From Actinomycetota bacterium (GTDB lineage: Bacteria; Actinomycetota; Acidimicrobiia; Acidimicrobiales; Ilumatobacteraceae): DNA of 50,599 nt. Where the stretch lies: contig JACQZX010000160.1 of the NCBI GenBank assembly GCA_016213665.1, positions 1 to 50,599 of the forward strand, read 5' to 3'. The notes below the pieces were generated by a model. It saw only the letters and a list, made by a program, of their open reading frames with translations, had not been told where the DNA came from and ran no database searches. How positions within the stretch are numbered: the first letter of the stretch is position 1; every line of letters starts with the position of its first letter. Below are positions 24,879-33,451 of the stretch, in pieces. The position numbers were made by a program, and so were the translations under genes.

Positions 24879-25976
24879 GTGATTAGGAACGTTCTGATTC
24901 GGCCAAATGAGAAGGCATGGCAACCTAACAACGCGGGGCGGCAGCCGTCGCAGCACTTCGGCTCCGAACTGCAAGGCGCCCTCGCACCGACGGGAACCGT
25001 CGGACAACTGTTCTCGGGTAGTTCACTAAAGATCTCGCCGAACGCAAAGGCGTCACCGAAGCAGGCCGAGACGCAAGACAACGAGTTGCAAGGTGCCGCA
25101 CTAGTGATCGCGCAAGCTTGCTGTGCTACGACTGCCGGCGAGCCGAAGACCGACGAACACTCAGTCCTGGGAGTAGTCCCCAACACCTCCCCCTTGTCGC
25201 CCGGTGAAACGGGTTCGGCCGATGTCGCGCCTGTCGGACTCGACACCGCGACCGCTCCCACAATCGCCACTGGTGACGCACGACCCAACACGCTCCCGAC
25301 GGCGACCGCCAAACCCGCCGGCAGCGTCTATGAGCGACGGAACTGGCTGGCCGACATACGGGCCGGTGCTGCCAGGACAAGGGCAGCCAGCGTCCCCACC
25401 ATCTCGACCAAGCGATCACGGCCGATCGATGCCGCCGCCTTACCGCAGCTGTCGATCGCAACCGAGTCAAACGACAGCTCTGCGGGCAGAGCTGCCGAGG
25501 TCGTCGCGACCGGACAGCAGCCAGAAGGTCGGCACACAACGCTCGCCGACGGGGGCTTCACCGCGAATACGGACACGAAGCAGAAGTCGCCCCTCGCCCC
25601 TACGCGCAGCCTCAGCATGATCGGGCTCGACCGAGTTCAAATCGCCCGCGCACAGGCGCCGGCGAGAGAGATCCATCGTTTGGCCATCGACCTCGACGAC
25701 GCCCGTGTCGCCTTGTCCATCGGTCGCGACCAGATGAGGGTGAACGTGGTCAGCGATCCCTCCGACTCGCTCGGCGTCGATTGGGTGAGACAACTGGAAC
25801 GAACCATGAACAGCGCAGCACGCGCGTCCAACGACAACTCGGGAGCCTCGCGGCACGGTCACGACGGTGAGCGCCGCGCCCCCCAACGCCATCCGGCTGG
25901 CGAACAAGGCGCGCAACGACACCCCCGGCAGGGAACCCCTTTCAACTCGTACTTCGAATGGGAGGAACTGATCTGA
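24879..25976 (+). CDS. fliK: Flagellar hook-length control protein FliK
   Basis: 365 residues, GTG start (VIRNVLIRPNEKAWQPNN). The N-terminal 230 residues are low-complexity and variable, as in all FliK ruler domains. The C-terminal globular part has the Flg_hook pattern IHRLAIDLDDARVALSIGRD, QMRVNVVSDPSDSLGVDWVR, QLERTMNSAA, followed by an Arg/His/Gly-rich tail. It measures hook length and switches the export gate to filament substrates. It has its own flagellar-type promoter and its stop overlaps the flgD start. A long antisense frame exists here but is a shadow. Confidence 0.8.
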   Translation: MIRNVLIRPNEKAWQPNNAGRQPSQHFGSELQGALAPTGTVGQLFSGSSLKISPNAKASPKQAETQDNELQGAALVIAQACCATTAGEPKTDEHSVLGVVPNTSPLSPGETGSADVAPVGLDTATAPTIATGDARPNTLPTATAKPAGSVYERRNWLADIRAGAARTRAASVPTISTKRSRPIDAAALPQLSIATESNDSSAGRAAEVVATGQQPEGRHTTLADGGFTANTDTKQKSPLAPTRSLSMIGLDRVQIARAQAPAREIHRLAIDLDDARVALSIGRDQMRVNVVSDPSDSLGVDWVRQLERTMNSAARASNDNSGASRHGHDGERRAPQRHPAGEQGAQRHPRQGTPFNSYFEWEELI

Positions 25977-26395
25977 TGCCTGCGATCAGCGGCGTGCAAG
26001 CGCCCACCTCAACCTCCGGTTCAACCACGCCGAGCGTTTTCTCAGGAATGGGTCCCGACGCATTCCTGAAACTTCTCGTCGCGCAGTTGCGTTATCAGAA
26101 CCCGATGAGTCCCTCCGACCCGACAGCGATGATGGGTCAGATCGCGCAGTACGCACAGGTCGAGGCGCTCACCAAGCTGCAGAACGGTCAGGCAGCCGAT
26201 CAGTCGTTGTCGGAAGCGAGACTGGCAACCGAGCTGATCGGCAAGACGATCACCGCCAGCGACGGCCTCACGACCGAGTCGGGAAGAGTTATCTCGGCGA
26301 GGTTCACCGCCTCCGGCCCAGTGCTGATCCTGGACAGCAACGTCGAAGTGACCCTCAGCGCCATCACCGGGGTCGAACAACCAGCAACCGCTTGA
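25976..26395 (+). CDS. flgD: Flagellar hook cap protein FlgD
   Basis: 139 residues from ATG 25976, which shares one base with the fliK stop (TGATG). The conserved core DAFLKLLVAQLRYQNPMSPS, DPTAMMGQIAQYAQVEALTK is complete. The C-terminal beta part is short (the family is often above 200 residues), so this is a minimal FlgD. It scaffolds hook polymerisation. Confidence 0.95.
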   Translation: MPAISGVQAPTSTSGSTTPSVFSGMGPDAFLKLLVAQLRYQNPMSPSDPTAMMGQIAQYAQVEALTKLQNGQAADQSLSEARLATELIGKTITASDGLTTESGRVISARFTASGPVLILDSNVEVTLSAITGVEQPATA

Positions 26396-26470
26396 CCACC
26401 GGCGACCAAGGTCCCCGTATCCAGCTTCATCCGATCATCGACCACCTACAGCAACAGGAGTAAACCTCAA

Positions 26471-27718
26471 ATGCTTCGTTCTCTTTACGCCTCGATCAGC
26501 GGTCTGCGCAGCCACCAGATGATGATGGATGTCACAGCCAACAACATTGCCAACGTCAACACCCAGGGTTTCAAGGCGGGCCGAGCCCTGTTCGCTGATG
26601 CCCTTTCCCAGACCGTGCGCGGTGGCGGAGTGCCGACCGACGCCAACGGGAGCATCAACCCGTTGCAGATCGGCCTCGGCAGTAGGGTCGCCGCTGTTAC
26701 GACCAACTTCAACCAGGGCGCGCTGCAGCTAACAGGTAGGGTCACCGACCTCGCGATCCAGGGCAACGGGTTCTTCGTGGTTGAACGCAGCGGCACACGA
26801 CTGCTGACCCGTGACGGGGCGTTCAACTGGGACTCGCAGGGGCAACTGGTAACGGCCGGCGGTGCGCGTGTCCTTGGCTGGACCACCGACCCGGTCACCG
26901 GAGGCGTGAATCCGTCAACGGTCCCCGGATTCATCAGCGTGCCAACGTCGTTGCTCGAACCGGAAGCCACGACCCGCGTGGTCCTCGACGGAAACATGTC
27001 GGCCGGCACCCTCACAGGCGACTTCGTGGCCAGCTCCGGAACCGTCCACGACAGCATCGGAACCGCCTTCGACCTGGCAGTCACATTCACCAAGACCGGC
27101 ACAGGAACGTGGACCGCGGCAATCAAGGCGACCGCGCCCGACGGCACGGTGAACGACATCACACCGGCCGTGGCCCCGACCCTCGTGTTCAACGCGGTCG
27201 GAGCGCTCGTGTCGCCCACCAGTATTGCCCTCACCGGGATAACCCTCGGAACCGGTGCTCCGCAGGACATCACGCTCGAACTCGGTGATGCCCAGCATGC
27301 AATCACCCAGTACGACCAGGTGAGTTCGATCGACATGCCCATTCGAGATGGTTCCGCAGGCGCCGAGTTGAGCTCGGTCAACTTCGGTAGTGATGGATCC
27401 GTGAATGCGCAGTACACGAACGGCGACTCCAAGGTTGTCGGCATGCTGGCCCTTGCCTCCGTCACTAATCCGGAAGGCATGCTCAAAGCAGCCGACAACC
27501 TTTGGGAGATGACGCTCACCTCCGGCGACGCCGCCTACGGCTTAGCCGGCACCGAACAGTTCGGCGTGGTCGCTCCCGGCGCGTTGGAGGGTTCCAACGT
27601 CGACCTCGCCACGGAATTCACGAATCTGGTGCTTGCGCAGCGCGGCTTCCAGGCCAACACACGCGTAATCACGACATCCGACGAAATGCTCGCGGACCTT
27701 GTAAATGTGAAGAGGTAA
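26471..27718 (+). CDS. flgE: Flagellar hook protein FlgE
   Basis: 415 residues after ACAGGAG. The N-terminal rod/hook motif is MLRSLYASISGLRSHQMMMD, then VTANNIANVNTQGFKAGRAL. The FlgE body includes DLAIQGNGFFVVERSGTRLL, TRDGAFNWDSQGQLVTAGGA, and the C-terminal block is GSNVDLATEFTNLVLAQRGF, QANTRVITTSDEMLADLVNV. The middle is Thr/Gly-rich. It is the only hook-type axial gene seen; separate flgF and flgG are not present in the window. Confidence 0.96.
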   Translation: MLRSLYASISGLRSHQMMMDVTANNIANVNTQGFKAGRALFADALSQTVRGGGVPTDANGSINPLQIGLGSRVAAVTTNFNQGALQLTGRVTDLAIQGNGFFVVERSGTRLLTRDGAFNWDSQGQLVTAGGARVLGWTTDPVTGGVNPSTVPGFISVPTSLLEPEATTRVVLDGNMSAGTLTGDFVASSGTVHDSIGTAFDLAVTFTKTGTGTWTAAIKATAPDGTVNDITPAVAPTLVFNAVGALVSPTSIALTGITLGTGAPQDITLELGDAQHAITQYDQVSSIDMPIRDGSAGAELSSVNFGSDGSVNAQYTNGDSKVVGMLALASVTNPEGMLKAADNLWEMTLTSGDAAYGLAGTEQFGVVAPGALEGSNVDLATEFTNLVLAQRGFQANTRVITTSDEMLADLVNVKR

Positions 27719-27749
27719 CGACGTAGAAGGAGAGGGCAGACAACGGCAG

Positions 27750-27778
27750 CCTTGAAAGAGTGGGCCGAGGGCCGATCA
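27750..27778 (+). promoter_or_regulatory. Sigma-28-type promoter of flbD-motAB-fliM...flhA
   Basis: CCTTGAA (27750-27756), 14 nt, GCCGATCA (27771-27778). It lies in the 99-bp gap after flgE and 39 bp before flbD. Spacing and core are identical to the fliC and fliK elements. Confidence 0.65.
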
Positions 27779-27817
27779 GTGCGTGTGCACGTCGGACCAC
27801 ACTGAGAAGGACCTCAA

Positions 27818-28078
27818 ATGATCTGCCTACACCGAATCCGCGGCGACGAGCTGTGGATCAACCCTGATCTCATCGTCTTCGCGGAACAGACCGCCCACGA
27901 CACCGTAGTGACGCTGGCCGATGACAATCGAGTCAGCGTCTGTGAACCCGTACAGGAAATCGCTTCGGCGGTGATGCAGTTCCGGGCCTCAGTGCTTGCG
28001 GCTGCCGAGAACCTTGCCACCATCTTCACGCACGCCCAGCGGTCAGCGACCGGCGTGCGCCACCACGGGAGTGTCTGA
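27818..28078 (+). CDS. flbD: FlbD/SwrD-family protein
   Basis: 86 residues. The N-terminus MICLHRIRGDELWINPDLIV matches the flbD family, in which the small protein MIxLTRLNGxxxxINxxxI lies between flgE and motA or fliL. In Bacillus the homologue SwrD increases motor torque. The C-terminal 35 residues are an extension. It is 3 bp before motA. Confidence 0.88.
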   Translation: MICLHRIRGDELWINPDLIVFAEQTAHDTVVTLADDNRVSVCEPVQEIASAVMQFRASVLAAAENLATIFTHAQRSATGVRHHGSV

Positions 28079-28081
28079 GCC

Positions 28082-28843
28082 ATGCTGCTCCCGATTGGAA
28101 TGGTTCTCTCGCTTGTTTTCATGCTCGCGAGCGTGGTCATGGAGGGCGGCAACCCAATGGCGCTGGTCGCCATCCCCTCGGTCGTGCTCGTCTTCGGGGG
28201 CACGCTCGCCGCATCGGCCACGGCGTTCACGTTCGGCGAAGTGCTCAGAATGCCAAAGATGGCGATCAAGGGCTTTTCGAAGCCCGCCGAGCTCGGCGGC
28301 ACTATCTCGCAGCTTTGCGAACTGGCCGAGGTAGCCCGTAAGGAGGGTGCGCTGGCTCTCGAAGGCAGGATCGCCGAGGTCGATGACCCCTTCTTACAAC
28401 ACGGTCTGACACTGCTGGTGGACGGCGCCGATGAGCACCGCATTCAAGACGAACTGGATGCCGCGCTCTCCGCGATCGCGGATCGGCACCAACGCAACAT
28501 CTCGTTGTGGACGAAGGCTGCCGGCTACGCGCCGATATTCGGTCTGATGGGTACGACGATGGGTTTGATCAACATGCTCGGCCACCTCGATAAGCCTGAG
28601 GAGATTGGACCAAGCCTCGCCGTCGCCATGACGGCGACTCTTTACGGACTGGTGTCGTCGAACGTGATGTTCACACCGATAGCCGACAAACTCACCCGTC
28701 TACATGAGAGCGAGATGTTGGTCAAGGAGATGATGATCGACGGCGTGTGCTCCATCCTCCATGGGTTCTCGAGTCGAGCGATGACCGAGCGTCTCGAGAT
28801 CTGGCTGCAGCCAGCCGCCCGGGCCGCGGAGAAGGCAGCATGA
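28082..28843 (+). CDS. motA: Motor stator protein MotA
   Basis: 253 residues with four membrane segments: LLPIGMVLSLVFMLASVVME, MALVAIPSVVLVFGGTLAAS, and after a large cytoplasmic loop AAGYAPIFGLMGTTMGLINM and SLAVAMTATLYGLVSSNVMF. Charged residues of the loop that contact FliG are present. It is part of the MotAB ion channel. Its stop overlaps the motB ATG by 4 nt. Confidence 0.95.
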   Translation: MLLPIGMVLSLVFMLASVVMEGGNPMALVAIPSVVLVFGGTLAASATAFTFGEVLRMPKMAIKGFSKPAELGGTISQLCELAEVARKEGALALEGRIAEVDDPFLQHGLTLLVDGADEHRIQDELDAALSAIADRHQRNISLWTKAAGYAPIFGLMGTTMGLINMLGHLDKPEEIGPSLAVAMTATLYGLVSSNVMFTPIADKLTRLHESEMLVKEMMIDGVCSILHGFSSRAMTERLEIWLQPAARAAEKAA

Positions 28844-29715
28844 CCAGGTCACGCCGTGGGCGTGGGCGAGGCCACGGCGCAGGAGGAGGCGGGGGCGGCG
28901 GCCATGGCGGCGGTGACGCCCGATGGTTGGTGACGTATGCCGACCTACTCACCTTGTTGATGGTGCTATTCCTCGTTCTGTGGGTGATCTCCACCATCGA
29001 CCTACAGAAGTTCGAGAACTTCAAAGATGGTCTCGGCGACTTCGGCAACCCGGCAGCGAAGGCAGTTGACACCATTCCCGGCGACGTGATCGATAACACT
29101 CCTGAAACCGGTGACTCCCTGCCCGCAACGAGACCCGAATACCTGTCCACTACCACGACGACTACCACGATCGCCGCAGAAACACCGGGCGGTAATCCTG
29201 ATGGCGGCGGGGCACTGCTGACAGCTGACGAGCTTGCAGCCCTGCAGCAGGATTTGATCGACACGATCACCGCCGCAGGGTTGTCCGATGTGGTGACCGT
29301 CGAACTGGAACAGCGAGGTCTCGTCGTCTCGTTGGTCACCGACGATGTGCTATTCGCTCCCGCATCAGGGCACCTCGAGCCGGCCGCGAACGAGATCATC
29401 AATTTGATCGCCGCCGCGCTGACCGAGATCAGCAATCCAATTATCGTCGAGGGTTACACCGACAAGCGTCCGATAAATCGCGTCAACTATGACAACTGGG
29501 ATCTGTCGGTCGATCGCGCCGTTTCGGTAGTCAAGCTGTTGCGCGACAATTTCGGCGTCGAACCTTCGCGATTGGCGGCTACGGGATACGGAGATCAACA
29601 CCCGCTGGCGACGGGGGACAACGAAGCCGCCTACAAACAAAACCGGCGAGTGCAGATCGTGGTTGTGGCGGGCACGGTTGATGTACAGACGGCAACAGCC
29701 ACCGCGACCGGGTGA
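28840..29715 (+). CDS. motB: Motor stator protein MotB
   Basis: 291 residues from ATG 28840; the longer frame starts inside motA. The N-terminus is a Gly/Arg/His-rich stretch (about 1-27). The membrane helix RWLVTYADLLTLLMVLFLVL then contains the ion-binding Asp in YADLLTL. A linker with a Thr run (STTTTTTT) leads to the OmpA-like peptidoglycan-binding domain (IIVEGYTDKRPINRVNYDNW, DLSVDRAVSVVKLLRDNFGV, LAATGYGDQHPLATGDNEAA). The Tyr in YADLL makes proton or sodium use undecidable here. Confidence 0.95.
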   Translation: MTRSRRGRGRGHGAGGGGGGGHGGGDARWLVTYADLLTLLMVLFLVLWVISTIDLQKFENFKDGLGDFGNPAAKAVDTIPGDVIDNTPETGDSLPATRPEYLSTTTTTTTIAAETPGGNPDGGGALLTADELAALQQDLIDTITAAGLSDVVTVELEQRGLVVSLVTDDVLFAPASGHLEPAANEIINLIAAALTEISNPIIVEGYTDKRPINRVNYDNWDLSVDRAVSVVKLLRDNFGVEPSRLAATGYGDQHPLATGDNEAAYKQNRRVQIVVVAGTVDVQTATATATG

Positions 29716-29771
29716 CAACAACCGGAGTCGCGATGGGCTGAAAGCGGTGACCGGCCATCACAGTCAGCAAT

Positions 29772-30842
29772 ATGGACCAGCTCCATCAAGTGGACCGCGT
29801 GTGGGAGCCTTTCGATCTTTGTCGGCCGACGAAACTGACACGCGAGCAATTGCACTCCCTCGACATCTTTCACGCCACGTTCACACAGCAACTGTCCATC
29901 GGAGTCGGGCGGCTGGCACGCTCGTCGGCGACCACGGAGATGGCACGCACCAGTCAACTCAGCTGGGAGGAGTTCATACGGACGCTGCCGAGGGTCACCA
30001 CCTTGATCACAGCCTCGGCGACCGAGTTGCCCGACGACTTGGTCATTGAGCTTGACACCTCGCTTGCGCTCGCGCTCGCCAGCCGCCTGTTGGGGGGCGC
30101 CGGTCGCATCGAGCCACAGCGTCGCCCGAGCGAGTTGGAGCTTCCCGCGCTGAGGCGCATCGGGGCGATCGCGACAGACGCCCTCGGCGAGGCATTGCGC
30201 CAGTTCATGGATGTCCAGACGACGATGACGTCCCTCGATCTCAGTCCGCAATTGCTCAGTGTTCCTTCGCCGTCGCAGGTGGTACTGGTGCTCACCTACT
30301 CGCTGTCGCTTCCGCTGCTTGGAGTCGACGGCGACGTGAATGTGACCGTGCCGCTGACGAGCCTCTCGCCGATCTTCGATCGACTGTCATCGCGGGCACA
30401 GGAACGCGCCAATCTCGACAGCGAAACATCACCGATGCAAGTGGTCACCGAGCGCGTGCCGATTGAAGTGCAGGCAACACTCACCCCGACGATGATGAAC
30501 GCTGTAAGCGTCGCGGCGCTGGTGCCCGGTGATGTGATCGTGCTCGATCATCGCTCTGGCCAGCCGACGACCGTGAGTGTTGGCTCTGTCGAGGTCTTCC
30601 GCGGTCACCTGGGGCGACGAGGCTCGCGGCTTGCCATTGCGGTTTCCTCGCACTCCTTCGCCCCGTCTGTGACCAAAGGGCTCCAGACGCCGGGCCATGG
30701 TCCTCCGCCCGGGCCAGTAGCAGGTCACGGCCAACACGGACACTCGTTGGTGACGCACGACGGGCACACCTTTGATGACGAGAGGCAGCATGATGCTCGA
30801 GACCCCCACGCCAGCACCAGCCCAGTTCACAGCCTTCGGTGA
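29772..30842 (+). CDS. fliM: Flagellar motor switch protein FliM, lacking the CheY-binding peptide
   Basis: 356 residues. The FliM core is clear: RPTKLTREQLHSLDIFHATF, TQQLSIGVGRLARS, LALASRLLGGAGRIEPQRRP, and the C-terminal SpoA domain VQATLTPTMMNAVSVAALVP. The N-terminal peptide LSQxEIDALL that binds phospho-CheY in most FliM proteins is absent. Only 11 residues precede the core, and an in-frame TGA at 29748 rules out an upstream start. The last 55 residues are His/Gly/Pro-rich (e.g. VAGHGQHGHSLVTHDGHTF) and their DNA overlaps the start of fliN. There is no clear Shine-Dalgarno site. Confidence 0.92.
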   Translation: MDQLHQVDRVWEPFDLCRPTKLTREQLHSLDIFHATFTQQLSIGVGRLARSSATTEMARTSQLSWEEFIRTLPRVTTLITASATELPDDLVIELDTSLALALASRLLGGAGRIEPQRRPSELELPALRRIGAIATDALGEALRQFMDVQTTMTSLDLSPQLLSVPSPSQVVLVLTYSLSLPLLGVDGDVNVTVPLTSLSPIFDRLSSRAQERANLDSETSPMQVVTERVPIEVQATLTPTMMNAVSVAALVPGDVIVLDHRSGQPTTVSVGSVEVFRGHLGRRGSRLAIAVSSHSFAPSVTKGLQTPGHGPPPGPVAGHGQHGHSLVTHDGHTFDDERQHDARDPHASTSPVHSLR

Positions 30843-31104
30843 GGGCGCGCCACCGGCGCCAACAGCCAGCCTCGACGTGATCGCCGCCGTGCAGTTGGAG
30901 ATCGTGATCGCGCTCGGCCGAACGCGCATGACGGTTCAGCAGTTGTTGCAGTTACGCAACGGATCGGTCATCGAGATCGGACAAGCTGGCGGACTCGTCG
31001 AGGTGCACGCCAACGGTTCACTGGTCGCGCACGGTGAAGTCGTTGTAGTCGGAGACGATCTCGGCGTTCGCATTGTCGACATTCCACAACAGCGAATCCA
31101 GTGA
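30790..31104 (+). CDS. fliN: Flagellar motor switch protein FliN
   Basis: 104 residues from ATG 30790, after GAGAGG; the gene begins inside fliM (about 53-nt overlap). The SpoA/FliN domain is complete: LEIVIALGRTRMTVQQLLQL, RNGSVIEIGQAGGLVEVHAN, GEVVVVGDDLGVRIVDI. It forms the lower C ring. Its stop overlaps the fliO GTG. Confidence 0.94.
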   Translation: MMLETPTPAPAQFTAFGEGAPPAPTASLDVIAAVQLEIVIALGRTRMTVQQLLQLRNGSVIEIGQAGGLVEVHANGSLVAHGEVVVVGDDLGVRIVDIPQQRIQ

Positions 31105-31553
31105 ACCGATTCATCATCGCGACGTTGCTCTTGGCAGCGGTTGCTCTCGTTCTACGGCTACGGACGCGCCAAGGCGGCAGCGGGCGTTTGCTGAAGATAA
31201 CGGCTCGAGCCGCTGTCGGTCGCGGAACGTCGATGGTGGTCGTCGAGGTCGAGGGTCGGCGGCTACTGGTCGGCGCCGCGGCCAACCAGATGAGTGTTCT
31301 GGCCGAACTCAGTGGGGCCACAACCGGCGACGCTGAGAGCCAAGAACCGGAGCCGTCGGCAATACCCCCGCGTCCCGGGCTCTCGGGGGTCGGGGTTTCG
31401 GGGGTTGCGTTCGACTCGCTGTTGTCCGCACGGGACACCGGTGACAGCAGTTCGCTCGTCGACCGCGTCCGGTCGATGACAATACGCACGCTTGACCCCA
31501 ACCTTCGGCGACGCCCGGGCACTCCACGATTGCGTATCGGACGCGAGCGATGA
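31101..31553 (+). CDS. fliO: Flagellar biosynthesis protein FliO
   Basis: 150 residues, GTG start in GTGA overlap with fliN. One N-terminal membrane helix (FIIATLLLAAVALVLRL), then the FliO-type domain LLKITARAAVGRGTSMVVVE, GRRLLVGAAANQMSVLAEL, and a disordered C-terminal tail. It assists assembly of the FliP export gate. Confidence 0.85.
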   Translation: MNRFIIATLLLAAVALVLRLRTRQGGSGRLLKITARAAVGRGTSMVVVEVEGRRLLVGAAANQMSVLAELSGATTGDAESQEPEPSAIPPRPGLSGVGVSGVAFDSLLSARDTGDSSSLVDRVRSMTIRTLDPNLRRRPGTPRLRIGRER

Positions 31554-32422
31554 CCAGGACATGGGTGGCCCGCGCGTTTGTTGCCGTTGGCGTGGCGACA
31601 CTGCTCGTTGGGGCGCACCGCGTCGATGCCTTCTCACCCGCTCCGGCAGTTGTCGCAACGACTCCGACGCCCCCTCCGACCCCTGACACAGCGCCTGCGC
31701 AGCCAACGCCTACCGTCGATCCTCCGGAGCCGGTGGACGCACCCACCGTCGAGGAGCCGACCACGGATGACTCATTGGTGATCAATGCGCCGGGCGGCAC
31801 AAGCAACGCCGTCCTGCTCGTCCTGCTCGTCACCCTCGCTGGAATCGTGCCGGGGTTGTTGCTGCTGACGACCACGTTTCCGCGCTTTCTGATCGTGCTC
31901 GGCCTCGCCCGCCAGGCGTTGGGACTCAACACCACACCCCCCAACCAGGTGCTCTCCGGCTTGGCGGCGTTTCTGACCCTGTTCGTGATGGCCCCAACCT
32001 TCTCCAAGATCAACGAGATGGCCATTCAACCTGCGCTGCACGACAAACTCTCACAGGGCGAAGCCGTCAAGAAGGCGTGGGAGCCGATGAGCGACTTCAT
32101 GCTCGAACACACCCGCGACTCCGACCTGAGCATGCTTTACGAACTGACCAGCGAGGAGCGCCCACAGGATCGCAGCGATATCAGCCCGCGATACCTCATT
32201 CCGGCGTTCATCTTGTCGGAGCTGCGCGCGGCGTTCATCATCGGGTTCCTGATCTGGGTGCCATTCCTCCTGATCGACCTGATCGTTTCGACGGTGCTCG
32301 CTTCCTTGGGGATGTTGATGATGCCGCCCGTTGTCGTCTCGCTGCCCGTGAAGCTCGCGATGTTCGTGCTCGTCGATGGCTGGGCGTTGCTTGCCGGCTC
32401 ACTCATCAGGTCTGTCGGATAG
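31550..32422 (+). CDS. fliP: Flagellar export gate protein FliP
   Basis: 290 residues, ATGA overlap with fliO. A cleavable N-terminal signal sequence (about 1-27) is followed by a Pro/Thr-rich stretch of about 50 residues. Then come the FliP motifs TTFPRFLIVLGLARQALGLN, TPPNQVLSGLAAFLTLFVMA, ISPRYLIPAFILSELRAAFI and ASLGMLMMPPVVVSLPVKLA. It forms the export channel with FliQ and FliR. Confidence 0.97.
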   Translation: MTRTWVARAFVAVGVATLLVGAHRVDAFSPAPAVVATTPTPPPTPDTAPAQPTPTVDPPEPVDAPTVEEPTTDDSLVINAPGGTSNAVLLVLLVTLAGIVPGLLLLTTTFPRFLIVLGLARQALGLNTTPPNQVLSGLAAFLTLFVMAPTFSKINEMAIQPALHDKLSQGEAVKKAWEPMSDFMLEHTRDSDLSMLYELTSEERPQDRSDISPRYLIPAFILSELRAAFIIGFLIWVPFLLIDLIVSTVLASLGMLMMPPVVVSLPVKLAMFVLVDGWALLAGSLIRSVG

Positions 32423-32425
32423 GCG

Positions 32426-32692
32426 ATGAACGACACCGAGATCGTCAGCGTTCTACGCCTGATGAGCGCCACCGGGCTGAGAGTCGCCGGTCCGATCTTG
32501 TTGGTGGTGCTCGTGGTCGGAGTCGTCGTCAGTCTGGTTCAGACGATCACACAGATTCAGGAGCAAGCAGTTGTTTATGTGCTGAAGTTCTGCGCAGTCG
32601 GACTCCTATTGCTCTTCGCCGGGCCGTGGATGATTGACGAGCTCTCGTCGTTCATTCGCGCGCTCTGGGCTCGCATCCCGGACATGCAGTAA
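32426..32692 (+). CDS. fliQ: Flagellar export gate protein FliQ
   Basis: 88 residues, two membrane helices (GPILLVVLVVGVVVSLVQTI and KFCAVGLLLLFAGPWMIDEL), with TQIQEQ between them as in FliQ. Its TAA shares one base with the fliR ATG. Confidence 0.94.
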   Translation: MNDTEIVSVLRLMSATGLRVAGPILLVVLVVGVVVSLVQTITQIQEQAVVYVLKFCAVGLLLLFAGPWMIDELSSFIRALWARIPDMQ

Positions 32693-33450
32693 TGCAGCTG
32701 CAGATATCGATCACCTGGGGCGTGGGTCTCGCTCTAGCGGTCGCTCGCTCCGGAGCGATGGTGGCTTCGTGTGGATTTGTGCCGCGTTCCATCCCCGGTG
32801 GCGGAAGAACCGCTCTTGCCATCGCACTCGGCATTCTCGTTTCGCAGCCGATCGCGTCGCCTGACATTTCGACCGCCGATCTGGCGGTGGCTGCATTCAC
32901 CAACGTCACGGTGGGGGCCGTGCTCGGTTGGTTCCTCGGTCTCGCACTTGCGGTCTTTCAGGTCGCTGGAACCGCCGTCGACCTGACCAGCGGCGTCAGC
33001 CTTGGTTCAGTCTTTGATCCTGACGCGGGCACTACTCCCGGGGCTTTCGCTCACTTCTACAATCTCGGCGCCCAGACCCTGATAATCGCCGCCGGTGGGC
33101 TACTGGTGATCGCCAACCTGCTTTGGCTGTCGACCAAAGCCATCGCGCTCGACGGGCACCTCGGCAACCTCGGCCCGTTAGGCGCCGCTGCTACCGACCG
33201 CGTCGATTCAGTATTCCGCCACGGGGTAGAACTCGCCTTGCCGATCATTGCAGTGCTCTTCGTGGCGGAACTGACCTTCGGACTACTCAGCCGCCTCGCT
33301 CCGCAGATCAACATGTTTCTCATCGCGCTCCCCGTCAAGTCGCTGATGGCAATCTCGCTGCTCGGAACGGCGTCAGCGCTCTTCCCTCGCTTTGCGAACC
33401 AGTCAGTGCGCGACGGGGTGGATGCCACGATCCGATTGCTGGGGGGCTGA
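32692..33450 (+). CDS. fliR: Flagellar export gate protein FliR
   Basis: 252 residues, TAATG overlap with fliQ. Six hydrophobic segments; family blocks are SIPGGGRTALAIALGILVSQ, TVGAVLGWFLGLALAVFQVA, HFYNLGAQTLIIAAGGLLVI and LFVAELTFGLLSRLAPQINM, FLIALPVKSLM. It is a core component of the FliPQR channel. flhB begins 2 bp after its stop. Confidence 0.95.
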   Translation: MQLQISITWGVGLALAVARSGAMVASCGFVPRSIPGGGRTALAIALGILVSQPIASPDISTADLAVAAFTNVTVGAVLGWFLGLALAVFQVAGTAVDLTSGVSLGSVFDPDAGTTPGAFAHFYNLGAQTLIIAAGGLLVIANLLWLSTKAIALDGHLGNLGPLGAAATDRVDSVFRHGVELALPIIAVLFVAELTFGLLSRLAPQINMFLIALPVKSLMAISLLGTASALFPRFANQSVRDGVDATIRLLGG

Positions 33451-33451
33451 G

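Noticed and set aside
24230-25312. Long minus-strand frame (360 codons) opposite fliJ and fliK
   Set aside because: The plus strand carries fliI, fliJ and a FliK with a recognisable C-terminal domain in operon order. The minus frame has no known motif and a composition typical of an antisense frame in high-GC DNA.
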